Positions 14,301 to 29,697 of a stretch of DNA of 64,000 bases are shown here, one piece after another. The DNA comes from Chrysomallon squamiferum (taxonomy: Eukaryota > Mollusca > Gastropoda > Neomphalida > Peltospiridae). A program made the position numbers and the translations under genes. Positions within the stretch are counted from its first letter, which is position 1. Each line of letters opens with the position of its first letter. The stretch spans positions 24,575,930 through 24,639,929 of the forward strand of contig CM022672.1 in assembly GCA_012295275.1 (NCBI GenBank), in the 5' to 3' direction. Below the pieces are notes generated by a model. It saw only the letters and a program-made list of their open reading frames with translations, ran no database searches and had not been told where the DNA came from.

Positions 14301-17300
14301 TGTGTTTTTTTTTTTCTCTCTCCACAGATGTAGGACTAATAAATCCCGAGTGTGGGAAAAACCCTAGTCAGTACTCACCATTACCATCTCTTAAGTCCTT
14401 TAGATGTTTTTACAAAAGGTGTACTAGTTCTAGAAAGATCTGTGGTGATGTTAATTACTACTATGTATTGGGATCAGGTAGTTGTTCCACATCTGGACCT
14501 TGTCATAATTTGCCCTGTAATGATGGCTCAGTCTGTCTAGAAAAAAAACAAGATTATGAATGTCATTGCCCAAATACTGCGGATGCAAACTGCAGTGAGT
14601 ATGGTTTGAGTAAATGGATTTAATAATGACTAAATTGAAGTTGTAATCAGTAAAGCTATACATTTTCCTAATTACAAACTTTTTAAACTGCAAGATTTAT
14701 ATAGTGATTTGCATTTGACAAAATATTTCAACACCAAAGTAGATATTATTGTTACAACATCACAGTGCTTGATTTACAGAGGTGGTGTTAATCATCAAGA
14801 AACATGGCATACAATAAACCAAAAAGAAACAAATAATGAAAACCTTGATAAAAGAAATGAATCAGTGACTTCATTTTATTATAACATAATGATACAGATG
14901 CCTAATTTAATGAATGTGTGTCTGTAGATATGTAAGTACATACATTTGGTTTTTATAGTAAAACAGTAAAATATCAATGGCCAGTGTATAATGATATAAA
15001 ATGTATATACAAGCATTTATTTAATACTAATTAATAGGTTATATTTATTAACTTATTGCTTTGTTAATTATTGTTAATAATATTATTATAAATTTGAAGG
15101 ACAGATGATTAGACTCAGTATGATGTTTCATTCAGAATAATGTAATTTAAGCTATGAATGTTTGCATATATAATTTAACATTGACTATACATTTATTTAA
15201 GTTTTAAGAATTTTTAATTTCAGATTATAATTCATCAATGCATGTCATGATTCAGAACAGTTTAGTCAAAATAGATGACTATGTCACAGTTTTTTTTGTA
15301 TTGAAAGACTCAGACAAAACTCCTAAGTTTTATGTTAATATATCACAGGATTTTTCCTGCTCACCTGAATTACAAGAACTGAAAGATTCAAATAAAAACA
15401 CTTATTATTGTGCTAAAATAAGACATAAAGTAACATATGGAGGCATATTTGAAGTAAAAGCAGGAAGATTTGTTAATGGTTTTCTTCAGTTAAGTAACAC
15501 AGCAAAATTTAGAGTTTCTTTTCTTGATAAAATAACAAGGGAGTGTTTTGGAAGGACAAGAATCACTGGTGCAGCAGAAAGCATGCAGTTAGCATTTGGG
15601 TATGAAAAAGGAAAGGACCTGCAATTTATATCATCTGGATCAGGAATATGCATAAACAAGTCAAATTTTAAAATAACATTATATGAATGGAAAGTTGGTT
15701 TTTTAAAATCCAGCAATCCTCATCAATGCTTCACTGACAGTGATTTTGATAACATAAGGATACCTGCTCATCTAAGAGGAGAACATCATCTCTACGTAGA
15801 GAAAAATAATCTGAGGCAAGGGTACTTCAGAATATGTGTGAGCATCACAGCAAGCTACTTTAAAACATATTTTAAACTAAGTTGTGTGAGTAAAATGATT
15901 GCAATTTTATTTACTGTTTTAAATAGCAATTTCTTTAATATAAACAGTTAGTTTCTTGGATGTTTGATGTCTAAAACAGAAATGTGTATTTTTTTTTAAC
16001 CAGTTTCTAACAATAATAACAAAACAAAAAACAACAAAAAAAAAAATTAAAATTAAAAATAAAAAAATTAAAAATAGATTTAAAAATCCCAAAGATTAAA
16101 AGAGTGTTGGATCATTAGAATTAAGAACTTATCTGCAATAAAGGTTTCATAATTCACATAAGTGCATTATATATTTAAAATTCATTTATGATTAGTACTA
16201 TTGTAAATTAAACATATTTATTTATAATAAACTGTAGTAATTATTTTTTGTTTCATTTCCATATTAATATTTTCAGGGATATTTCAAAATACAATTACGT
16301 GATCTGAAGGTTGTTATTAAGCCACCTGAGATCTATCAAGCTGTAGAAAAAGATCGTCCATTAACATTAGATGCTTCTGAGAGCATAGATCCAAATTCAG
16401 GAGACAGCTCTGGACTTGTGTAAGTACACATTTATAAAATGTGGTACACATGAAATTATATATAAAAAAAATATATGTAAAAATAAATATATTTTTAAAA
16501 AGTTAAACATCTAAAAACATGATTACAACATTTAAGTACATTTTCTTTAGTTACTGATATATTTATCAATAGGTAAACTAAAAGCAGTATCTCGCACAAT
16601 TTCAGACATGTTTTGTCAGTGTTGGTTGCAGATGATTGGCATTATTAAATCTTTCTGCTTGTCTGTTCTTAGAAATATTCCTTTAAGAAATAATCCAGTC
16701 TTTGCATAAAATTCCTGTAATAGTCCAATCACACTGCAAAACTGTGATCTTACGGCCATCAGGTAGCCTGGAGATATTGAAATTATTTAGAACCTACTTC
16801 CATTATGCCTACGTCATCACCCTCCAGCCATCAAAAAATTAAAAAGATAATAATAAAAAAATGATGTTAGTGAATTACACACACACACATATTATTATTT
16901 TTTTTTTTTATGCGTTACAAATAAATGTTACTTGTATTATTTTTGTTTCAGCTATCGGTGGTATTGCGAAAAACCACTGAAACATTCAACCTGTGAAGAA
17001 ATTATAAGAAGTTTTCATTCAAGTTCTACATTTGATTATAAGAGAGAAGACATGCTGCCATTGACTGGTATTTCTAAAACAAATACATACAAAAATTATT
17101 TGTTAACATTCAGCTGAATTTGTCAACTTTGCCTTACTTATGATGATAAAGAAATTTGTATTTTCTTTCTCCATTGCTTTAAAAGACAAAATATTTAATT
17201 CATTGTGCATTGATAACCCAACTTTGAAAATTGTAAATTTAATGCTGTTTTTTACTGTTATTCTTTCTTAACATTTATATTTTGAACCAAAATATTTTCA

Positions 17301-20300
17301 TGGTAAATCCTTATCAGATAATTAAATCAGCTAATATGAGAAATAAAATATAGCCCTATAAATCTACTGCACATTTTATCTTTGTTTGAAGCTAAGCTAT
17401 TTTTCTGTTTCTTCATTAAAAATAAAAAGTATTTTATTTTTTACATGACAAAATTTAACTAAATAGAATGTCATAATCATATAATTTAAAAAAAAAAAAA
17501 AATAATAAAATAATTTTCAGTGGCATATGCACATATTGATTTATATTAGATATCAGTAAATCAAATAACAAATTGAAATGTTATTAATCTTTTGTCTGTT
17601 ATATCATAGGACCTGTTCTGAATATACCAAAGGGACACTTGATTACGAATGAAACATATCTGATAACTGTTGAAATCAGTAAAGAGGGTGTTGTTTCAAG
17701 AAATCAGTCAGTGACAATATACAGCATGTCATTAGATGCTCCAAAACTCAAATTAAGGTGTCTTTTAGTTTATTTCCATACTTTTACATGAAATATTCTA
17801 AGAATATTGTTATTCCAATTATCATCATGATTTTTTAAGTTTAAAAATGCAATTCAAATTTATAATCTTGAATATTAAACAAGAAACATGTTTAAATTAA
17901 GAAATTTTCGAATATATAATGGTTTTGTTTGAATTCTACCAATGTTTTTGTTTTTTTAGATGTCATCACAACTGTAATGAATCAGTTTCACCAGGTGAAA
18001 TTTTGTCATTAACAGTGGAATGTGAAAACTGTGAATCTAGAAATATATACCTGATTAAATTTCAGTGGGAATTATCTACTAAAAGTTTTGGTAATGTCCC
18101 ATCTTCATTTTGGAAAAGTAAAACAAGCACAGGCAATGACAGAGAATCAGTGGTGATACTAGAAAATGCTTTTAACTTATCTGAGTTCTACACACTTCAA
18201 GTCGTAGGTGAATAGTATTTTTATGATTTATTTATCACATGTTCAGAAATACAATACTTAAATTGTAAAATAAGAGTTGTTATGATATATGGAATCATCT
18301 TAATAATAATAATTACTAATAATGTTATGAATACTTTAAATGCTCCTTTTCACAAACTGGATTCAGAATAGAAATTTGTTAATTACTGAACTATCAACTC
18401 ACTGTGTAATATTGTATCTGAATGACAAAATAACTGTTTTATAGGCAAATCTTTTAGACAACTTACCATATTTCTTTTCTTTTTTAATTTAAAAAATGTT
18501 TTTTTCTTTTTTTTTTTATTGTTCAACTAACTATTTCTGGCAGGATATTGGACTATATTCTATCATCTAAAATGCCAAACCTTATTTCACCTAGATTTCA
18601 AGATTCTATAACAACATTAGGGTTTTTGAGATCTTTAGCTCCTAAGTCTTCAGCTTTGATTTATGTTCAGCAATTCCTACCTATTTAATGATCAGTCCAT
18701 TTGTTTGTAAAAGTATTTGAGGGATAAAATCAATTCCAGTGGTAAAAGTGATATATTTATTGCATAAAAACTACATCAATGTAATCAATCAAAACACAAA
18801 CATTACTACTGCATTAATATACTCACTTCAAAATTTTTAGATTAGTCCTTATTACATTAATAATAATTTCTTAAAACATAAAGTAATGTGACAAATATAT
18901 TTTAAAACATGATAGATTAATTTAGAACTATTTAACATATAAATTATTATTAGAATAACAAAAATTAAAAAAATAAAGGAAAAAAAAAGAAATTTTATTC
19001 ATTCCTTCTATGATATTCATCCAATACAAAAACAAAAATAATAAATGCCTACTTGTGTCTTTTAAATTAATTAACATGTCATTTTCTTTTCAGCTAACTC
19101 AAATAATGGACTAGAAGGAAGTTTTAAATATATATTTAAAACTTCCAAGCCACCAAGTGGTGGGCAATGTAGCATATCTCCTAAAAGTGGCAAAGCTCTC
19201 ATCACTCAGTTTGTTGTTTTGTGTGCTGGCTATTTCACCTTCAACATGCCTTTGACTTACACAGTGTTTTCTAATGGTACTGAAAGAGGTATTACGAACT
19301 TTTTCAGGCAGAATTATTTTCAAACAAATTTGAAAAGCGAAAAATAAACTAACATGAAAATAAATTTATGATTGTCAGATATTAAAGAAAATGAATTATA
19401 TACATTAGGAGTGCATTGAATCTTTTCATTTTCTTGTTGTTTTTGTGGGGGGTTTTTAAACTGATAAACACATAATTGTAGCTATTTAAAAATATTTTAT
19501 GTTGGAAAATCTCTGGAACTCATTTCTTTCTGATCAGTGTGTATTTTATTTAATCAATTTGTACATCAATAATGTTTATGATGATTTAACTAAATTACAG
19601 TTTACAAAATTGTCAATTAAATGAAATTAATAATAATAAAAATTCTATAAATAATACACTGGAAATATAAATTTAAGCCAATCTTATCCTGAATCATAAT
19701 AAATTAACTATTCTGATTGTATTCCACATTAAGAACAAAGTACTATCCACTTAGAGGTTTTTAATAATATCTTCTAAATCTTAAGAATTACAATTTTTTT
19801 ACTATCATAATCAGTATTACAGTATTTTACTTCAAATTAATGAAATTATTTAATTTTTTAAATTATATTATTGCATTAATTTCCCAAAGGAGAAAATAGT
19901 TTGTGCAAAATATTTTTAAGTAATGAAATTTAGCTTTTAGGTTTCAGGTAATTTTCATCCACTTTTTATTTGTAACAGTTCCATCTGATGTATGATTACT
20001 ACTGGTTTTATTTTTTAACTTTTTTTTTAGGCCTGAATATTTATTTAGAACTTTATTTCCCAAGTTTTTCACTACTAAACATCTCATTAATTTAAATTAA
20101 TATTTCCATGCATGCAAGCTTTTGAGAGCTTTTGCTTAACAAGCAAATGTTAGTAACAGCAAATTGATTGAATATTCAGTTAAAGATGTATAAAATTTTG
20201 AAAGTTTATCTTTATCAAATAAAGATTTAGATTCCTAATTACAAATAATAACTTTTGATTTATCTTACTCTCAGCCCCTATTGAATTTGGTTCAGGTACA

Positions 20301-22333
20301 CTACTATATCATGGTCATGAAGATACTGTTACCCTCACACTTGCTGAAGGACCAGCAGAGATGGATTATTGGCAGACATTGACAGTTACTGTTATAGATG
20401 CAACTGGATCCAGTTCATCATTACCTCTTACTGTACAGGTGAATAGACTTGAGTCTGTTATGCTTTTGAAAATTAAAGACAATGATAATGGAAATACTTT
20501 CTCAGAAACATTTGGAAACACAAATATCATTTATATAATACTCATATAGAATCATAAGAATGGAAGTTATAACTGCTAGAACCACAGGCCCAAAATTTTA
20601 TTACTGAAAAAAATTCTTTCATTTCATATAAAAATTATATATTTTATCCCAACTACCAATTCCAGAATTGTGTATACAGGTTTTTGCATTGTAAAAATAT
20701 TAATAATATTTGCATTGTTTAGTTCTTTCAGTGTTATTTTTCTTATAAATTGTCTTTGCAGAACATTTAATAAAGACATAAGATAATAGTCACTTTGACA
20801 ATAGTGAATAAGTTAAAATAGTAAATAGGAATTATGGTAGGAAATTTCCAAGAATTAAAATGATGATATAAAGTAAACAGGAATATTTCTAATCAGTGTG
20901 AAATGTGAAATTTGAAAAAGTATAAAAGCTAAGACAAAGGGTCTCATTTAAATTGAATAATTAAAAACTTACATTTAAGTTAAAAGTGATTTACAGATAT
21001 GATGTAATTTTTAATCTTTTTATAAAATAAATAATTGAATTGAGAGAGAAAAAAACAAAAACACTATCATTTCATTGATGGGTAAATCGAAAACCTTTAA
21101 TGTAGATTATCTATTTTATAAAAGCTTTATTACTATTCAATTATAATTGAGTACTTTTCTCTCCACTCTACTGTGCATTTTTTTTCATATTACTCTTCTC
21201 ATTAGTTGTGCTAAAAAAACAAGAGTGCTAATTTACACATGTATTAATTCTTCAATTTTTATTTTTCCTTTGCGAATTGTGATGCTAACTAGGTAACACA
21301 TCCCCAAGAATCAGAGGACACTTCTGTTGAATTTTTTGACACGATTTTAAATGACTTGACCTCTGATTACCGATCAGGAAAAACACCTGTTGAAAGTAGG
21401 TTGTTTAAATATCTGTACAAACTTGCCTGCATGGTTGTATGTATGACATTGTATTTGGATTATAATTATGTGAAATGTGTTTAAATTTTTGAAATAAGAC
21501 TAATAATAGATGAAAAACCTATTTAACAAAAGGAATCATAACATTTTCAGTGCCTTATAAATTTAATACTGATTAAAAAGAGATCTTTGAATAACTAGGT
21601 AATTTCCCAGAAAACAATTATTGGGATATAATGTTTTTTTTCAGATTTCATTCGACAAGCAAAGAATGTTGTGACAATGCTTAGGAGAAAACAGCCTGAT
21701 ACATTATCTTCACAAATATCAAAAGAAAGAATAGTAATGGTTTTGTTTAATCTATATATATTTAACTGTTAGTATAGAGTGCATTTCTTCATCAGTAAAT
21801 TATACTAAATTTTTTAGTGTATCACACATTGTATATACAAAGAAATTGTGCAGTGGAGAATATAAAATATGAAAGACTGCTGTATTAGTCTGCCAGGTAT
21901 TAACTTTAAATGGAAATATTCATAAATTAATACATATTTATTTGTTTTATGTATGTGTGACTTTGTATAGGATTTCTTATTATTAAAAATGGAGTTATTG
22001 GTTTTAATGTCACATGTCTTTTATGTCCTATTATTATTACAAATACACTTAGTTTCTTAGAAAATGCAGGTCGGCAAAATCTACTCTGTTAGATAAAAAT
22101 TACAGATAATAAACTTAATTATTTACCTAGATTTATTAAATGGCTAATTATTATTATGATGACTATTATGCTGTAAGGAATGTTATGACAGTATAAGTAA
22201 CACTATAATTAAGGAAAATATAATGGTGGTACCATGTTACAAACAACTTGTCATCAGTGAAAACAAATAATTCAGTTTAAGGTCCAGCAGCTGTTTTTTT
22301 CTCCAACCTTACTGGTTCTAAAATTTAAACTAG

Positions 22334-22396
<63 letters not shown>

Positions 22397-25300
22397 GTCT
22401 GTGTGTGTGTAAATAATTACATAAATTTTGACAGGTTTGTTTAAAATATACTCACTTTCCAATGTAATTTTGGATGATAAATATGAGAATTATTAAATAA
22501 TTAGCCAGTAGATTAGTGTTATTTGAAAGGAAGGGAACTGCAATCTGTCAAGAGCCTTGTTCTCTTTTCTGGGGGAACATGACCTTTGAATGACTGCAGT
22601 TCACATTGTTTTAAAAAAAATGAATTTCTTCACGTAATTTATGTGATGTTTATGTGTTTTGACATATATCAGTGTACTATGCAGACCAGACATTTTTTAT
22701 GATTTATTTTATTGCAGATACGTAGAGAAGTTCTAAATGATATTCTAGATGTTGAGATAGATGATGATCATACATTATACCAGATGGCAGACATTTTGGC
22801 TGACATCACAGTACCAGAAGATCATATGTCCACTGAAATGCAGGTAACAATTAACTGAACTATTCAAAATTGTTACTGCACCCTATAAAACAATACATAT
22901 CCAGCAATTAAACTATACTAGATGTTAGAAATGGCAATCAAAATTACTCATAATAAGTGAAAATGTAAACAACACACAGAAAATCTTAAGCATTTGTTTT
23001 TAATGATTTTTAACAAATTTGTGAAATACTGACTAACAAAACATAATTGTAAAAGACAGGTCTAATGATAGAAAAAAATGTGTTGGAACATTTTGAAAAA
23101 ATATTGATTGTAATAAAATAATGACATATAACTATTACCATAACATAAAATATCTAGAAAATTAAACCATAAATATCGAATGATATTTTCATTTTATGAA
23201 CTTATTGCAAAAACTTAATTAAATCAAAGAAATTGTTACTAATAATATTTTAATTTGGGATTTTCTTTATAGACACACATTCATTTTAACAATACATTAT
23301 TCTAATTGGTGCATACAAAGAACTTACAGTTTTAATGTTTTAAAAATGTATTAAATTTAAAATGTTCAATATTTATCTTTTTATTTTATTTTAAATTGTA
23401 ATCATTTTTTAATTTTTTTTTACAGACTCAGACGTTGTCTTTATCCAAAAAAATGTTAGCACATTTAGGACATATAGCAGAGGAAACTCCTTCAATTGCA
23501 AAAGTTGTTGCTGAGTAAGATCAAACATAGATATTTCTATTATTACTCATATCGCTATAACAATTTTAATTTATGACTGTTATATTGAGAATGTATCAGC
23601 TGTGCAGTGGTTTTATTATTATTATTATTATTATTTTCATTTTGATTATGAAATAATGTGAAAATATCCTTACCAACTCACAATTACATTTCATAATTTT
23701 ACTAATGACAAAGACAGGTTGCTGACAATAAATAAAAGAACAATATAGAAATATATAAATGTATTTAGGCCATAATAATATTAAAACTGATTATGATATG
23801 GAATAGGAAGGACTTCAAATGTTGTTTTATTATTATTTAAAGTCATAAAAATTTCATTCATTTACTGCATGTTGCAAATTTGTAAATAAATAACAAATGG
23901 CAGTTTAGCAAGAATGTAAACATCATTCTCTGTTTAGAAATACATATCAGTATAGTCATATTGAAACATAATTTATAGATGTCTCAGTGACAGACTTTTA
24001 AAATCATAGTCCATTTTAAAATGCAGTTCACACATCTGTAATGGAGTCAGCCAATGATAAGTTAAGGATTTTGTATATTTTTAGCTATTTACATTTTTAT
24101 TTTTTATTTTTAAAAAAAGCACTTTTATAAATGGCAATTAATTTGACAGTTCTTATAATGATAATATGTAATTGATAGCATCACTTTTATATCAGAAGCG
24201 AGGAAACAAACCCTAAACTATCTTGATACCAAATCTAATCATGCTACTGATCTCAGTCCCACCATACCACTTACATACTGACCTGTCTGCTACTTCAGCA
24301 ATAACTCTGCATCTAAACATAACCTCTTTCCTAGATCTGAACCTGACTCTAATCCTGATAAAAACCCTAACACTACTGCAGACATGAAGTTTTTAAACCT
24401 TCCTTTAGCCATTCCAATCCTAACCCCAATCTAATCCTCTTCTTGAATGCAAAATCTAGTAATTATTTTGGGTTTCAAGCTTGACCCTCTGTAATTGTGA
24501 GATAAGATATATTAGAAAAATAAAATGAAATATGTTAAAACATTTTTTATTTTCTAAATAAATAAGTGCTGAAATAAAATATAAACTAAAGAAATAGGGT
24601 TTAATCAATAAATTCAATTCATATAAACTGAGATTGGAGGTGAGGATTATAGTAAGTTCCTCTACTAGTTTCAGTTACGTACTGCTATAAAATTGCAATT
24701 GAATTTTAAGTATGAATGTCTGATTCCTTTTTTCTATTTTATGATTTAATATTATAATTGCATTATAATAAAAATAATGATAAATATTTTGTTGGTTTTT
24801 TTTGGTATAAAAGGAGACAGTCTGCCACACTCTTTTCTATCCTTCAATTTCCTAAAGAAGAAAAAGTACCAGAAACAAAAGATGGAATCCCTCGGCCACC
24901 AACAATATCATCAGATGTATCACAAAGGGTTTTGTATTACATTAAATCAACATTTAAACAGGACTACAAATTTATGTCTTTATAAAAAGAAAATTGTTAT
25001 TAACAATAATTACATCAGATACTAAGTCTAATGTATTAATATTAATATTAAAATATATAGTGTGTTTAGTTAGTAAAGGATGGGATCCCACTTGTGGTGT
25101 TGATGTCCTTTTATTTTTCTGGTTTAATTTGTTTATTACCCTTCTGCATATATCACAGCAGAGCTTTCAGCATTATCTTGCCCCATCCATTAATAATTAA
25201 ACTCTTAGATATTCTAGAACCTTACTTGAACTAATAAAAATTGTTTGTTTAAAAATAAATATATTGTGGTATTGGAGTACTTTAGTCCTGGTTTTTGTTT

Positions 25301-27869
25301 CTTATCATTTCAGTAATTAATACATTGTACATTTTCCTTTGCAAGCAGTTCAAATAACTGTAATAATATATGCAAAGATGCCAACCTGAAAGTAAACAAA
25401 ATGCAGTTTGTATTGCTACAAAATGGGAAAACTGTTTTAGGATCAAATGTAGATGCTCTCTTTTGCTCACTGTTGTCATGGTGGCAGTCTGAACATGCAA
25501 CTTGAGGTTATAGTGACTAATGTGCTGTGTAGATGTGTCACAATACACATAGAAATCTCCTAATTTTAAAGTTGTAATGCATGACCATTTTGTGCTTTAT
25601 TTCTCATGATTAAACTAGATGCAGTCATGACCAGATAGTATATCTAAATGGGCAGACAGTAATGGACAACATTATACAAGCAAGTGTGGCACGATCAATG
25701 AACTATGATAGAAGGGTACATACAGGGTTTCCCAAAAGTAACCGAACCGCAAACTTAAATAAAATTAGATATTAAGAACAACAAATTTAATCTGTAAATT
25801 TAGTATTTAAAATGTTCAAAATGTCTACCTTGAACTTCAGTACAATCACAACACCTTTTGATAACACTGTGACATACTTTTTGGCAAGTTTCCACTGAAA
25901 TTTGGTTCCATTTATGCTGAATACTTTGTTTCAGTTGATCAATGGTCCTAGGTTTATTAGCATAAACTGCGTTTTTTAGAACTCCCCATAGAAAGAAATC
26001 AGGTGGTGTCAGATCTGGGGATCGTGCAGGCCATTCGTTTAAATCTAAAGTTCTTCACTGCATTTTTAAGAGTGAGGGTACCATTTCAAGTCAAACCATG
26101 GAGAGTCCAGTAGCACATGCTAAAACAGAAGTTTCAATCACGAAGAACACTACAATCAGGTAACAAAAATCATTCCAAAGACTATTACTGACAGAAGTAA
26201 ATGAATAGAACAAAAGATAACATAAAATGACATAAAAGATGGAATTAAATTTGTTATTTTTAATATCTAATTTTATTTAAGTTTGTGGCTCGGTTACTTT
26301 TGGGACACGCTGTATAATTGATAATGTTTTCTGTAAAAATGTGGGATAATTATTGTCTTATATTTTGGGGAAAACAAGTTGACAATCATGGTGGCTGGCA
26401 TCTCTGTATATGATTTATTAAAATACTATGAACAAACAAATTTTGATCTTCTGGTTTTAATTATTTCCAGCTGAAGACAACTGCAGAACCTGTGATGGAT
26501 CTGTTTGATAAAATTGGTGAAGCAGTTATGCAGTCAGTTAAAACAGTAGTTGAAGAACCAATAAACATTAAAACCCCACAAACAGCATTACTAGTAGCCC
26601 GAAGAAAACCAGATGTTGACAAGATTGAGTTTGTATCAGATGATAACAAAGATGATGTTGGTGGTGCTTTTATTTTCCATACAGCCAAGGCACTGGCTAA
26701 TTACAGGGCAGATCCTAAGCCAATAGACGTACAGGTAAATTTTCAATAGAGCAGCAATTTTCTATCAGTAATTTATGGCACTTTAGTGGATCTGGTTCAT
26801 TGTGCCATGAGATGAAAAAGACTGAAAATCACTACATTAACTACTTGGTTTGCCTCTCAGCCAGTTAACTTAGCAGTTGAGTGATGATTGGCTTGTTTTT
26901 GCATATTAGTGTATTTTGATTAATTTGATGATTTTTTTTGTAGGGACATAGTATCTTATGTCATCATTTCTGTGGTCAATGAGTAAGAGTCAATGCACCA
27001 GGTAGTGATTAACTTAGCTAAGTCTAGTTGGATTGTGAAATCATCCTGTACTTTGCATATCCATATTCTATTTGAAAATATCAGTGCCTTCAGTAATTAT
27101 TTTATTATATAATGAAACCTGACAAAGCATAGTGAGGTCATTCAGAAGTGCATTTTTCATGATTTATGAATATAATTCTTTGTAATTCGTCTGACTGTAA
27201 TAATAATATAGTCAGTACTGGATCATATTCAAATAATTATAATGCTAGTGTCGCCATTTGTCAACAATGTTGTAAATTCAAAACACTTGGGCATTACACT
27301 CATCTTACACACACACACACACACACATACACACACATACTTGTCCATGTGTTTATGATGCAGTCACATTCTGACCAGAGCTCAAAGTCAGTAGCTTCAG
27401 ATATCCCTTTGATGTATGAACTGGGATAGTGTTGCCTTTGGAATATCTGAATCACAGCGTGACAGGTCAAGTGGTTCATCATATGGTAAAAAAATAAGAC
27501 ATGTTCTCATAAAAAGGCAAAAGGTGGAAATGGCAGTTATTTATAGTTTTAATATTACGTGATTCATACTACCAAATCTGATACAACTAATTTGATTCAT
27601 AAACTATAAAAAAAATTGCTTTTGAATTCTCTCAATAATGTTGTAACCATGTTTTATCAGGTTTCATTATTTAATAACACGTGTTCTAAATGTATTAATT
27701 TTTTTGGTAGAATGTGGAAATGCAGGGTACAACATAATTTCGCATTCCTATTACAGCTGAGTAAATACCTGGAGCAGTGATTCTTAGCTAACTGAACAAG
27801 CCGAACCCAAGGGGTTAAAATATGTATGTATGTGTGCATGTGTGTGTATGTGTGTGTACACCTACATAT

Positions 27870-27922
<53 letters not shown>

Positions 27923-29650
27923 TGTATTGGTTTTCAATCTTTTTCATTTTATTTACAAAATGTTATTTTCTTTTTGTATTTTTTTTCTTTTATTGCATGG
28001 TTAATGATAGTCTATATGAATAATTTCTGTGAGAAAACAAATTGTGAAATATGACACAAGCACTGTCATATCATGTATAAATACTGTTCTGTGTTCTTCA
28101 TATATTGTATATTGTTAGTGTTTTCATTATTATTATTTATTTATTTATTAATTATAAAAGTTTTTTTTTAGGTACTGATTTTACAAAAAAATCCACTTGT
28201 TTGGATGCCTTCAGCCAGTAACATTAATTTGCCAGTGATGAAAGTGACATTAAAAAGAGATGGAAAACCTCTTATAGTCAATTTAGTTCCTACACCTATA
28301 GATATCTTCGTTTCAGCAAATTGTATGACTTAAATATTTATTTATCTTAAATTAATTATAATACAGTTAATTTTTTAGATTTTTATCCACACACACACAC
28401 ATACCACATCAAGGTTCACTTAGAACTAATAAGTATTGTAAATTGAAATTTTGTTGTCAAAAATCTCCAAAAACCTTTCAAATTAATATAAAAATAATTA
28501 AAATAAGCATTCAGAAATGCTAAATGTTTTTGATGAACATCTTGTCTGTAATGAGATAGCAGCATTATACCCAAAGGTATTAATTTCTATAATGCTATGT
28601 TATGTGAGATTTGTGAATCTTGAAATTGCACGTACATCCCTATGTACCCACACCTAGAGAATACACATACACACACAGATAGATAGATCTCAAACCCTGA
28701 AAAACAGTAACATGCTAACATTTGTATGTAATTCATTTGTAATTGATAGGATAGACAAAAAAAATTGCAACATTATTTATACACAAGAGAAACATTATCT
28801 TAACTTATACACATGATGCTTTGATCAAATTAAACCCAAATAGCATCTGTAAGTTGATAATTGTTTGCTCACCTCATATTTTATGTATATTAATGGGTCA
28901 TTAGTAGCTATCCATCTATTTTAAATTGAATAATTGTTGGGCTTTTGAGGGGTTAATATATATTTCAGTATGAAATGTTTAACAATAAACTATATATATA
29001 TAGATAGATAGATCTTGATGCATTATTTGGTGTAACATTAATATTATTTTATTTTAAAAAAATGTTCTCAAAAAAACAAACAGTTTCAAAGGTTCTGCAG
29101 AAAGAAGACATCTATCCGTTAAATGTCACAGCTGATTATTCTACTTTGGTATTGGGTTCAGATGCCATTAAGGTCAAAGTTCCCAGAATATATGGAAAAA
29201 AACAGATTGTGAAGATTTTTCCTGTAAATAGGTCAGTGACACTGCAAGTGTATATGGGAATCAAAAAGTCTGATATAACTATAGAAAATATTATAAAGCA
29301 TGGATTTGATTGGCCAATTCGAGAAGCTGCTGTCTTGACATACCAGGAACATAAACAAGATCCATATTTGTTATTTTTACCTGATGACATTTTTCGAAGA
29401 CGTAGAAGTGGAAATTACTTTATTGGTGTCCGTGTTAAGGTAATGCATTCTTTAGACACTAGAATAAATAAATAAATTTAAAACAATCATTTGATTGGGG
29501 TTTTTTAATTATTTCTTATTTATGAAAAATGGAATAAATCTTCAAGAGAAAACCAAATTAAAAATATACTTGAAAACAAAATCAAAATAACTAATAAATT
29601 AATAAACTGAATATTTTGTGTTTAAGCTAATCACACACACACACACACAC

Positions 29651-29697
<47 letters not shown>

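Noticed and set aside
15886-15951. Extension of polycystin exon 13 to the stop at 15951
   Set aside because: A good gtgagt donor at 15886 and a phase-0 downstream exon continuing into REJ make the extension intronic, although a short intron-retained form is possible.
24180-24480. Degenerate telomere-like cctaa repeats
   Set aside because: Scattered accctaa/taacccc words occur in C-rich sequence but without a regular unit. It is not a telomere or a clear satellite.
27657-28023. Cys-Val and His-Thr rich open frames
   Set aside because: These are translations of CA/TG microsatellites.
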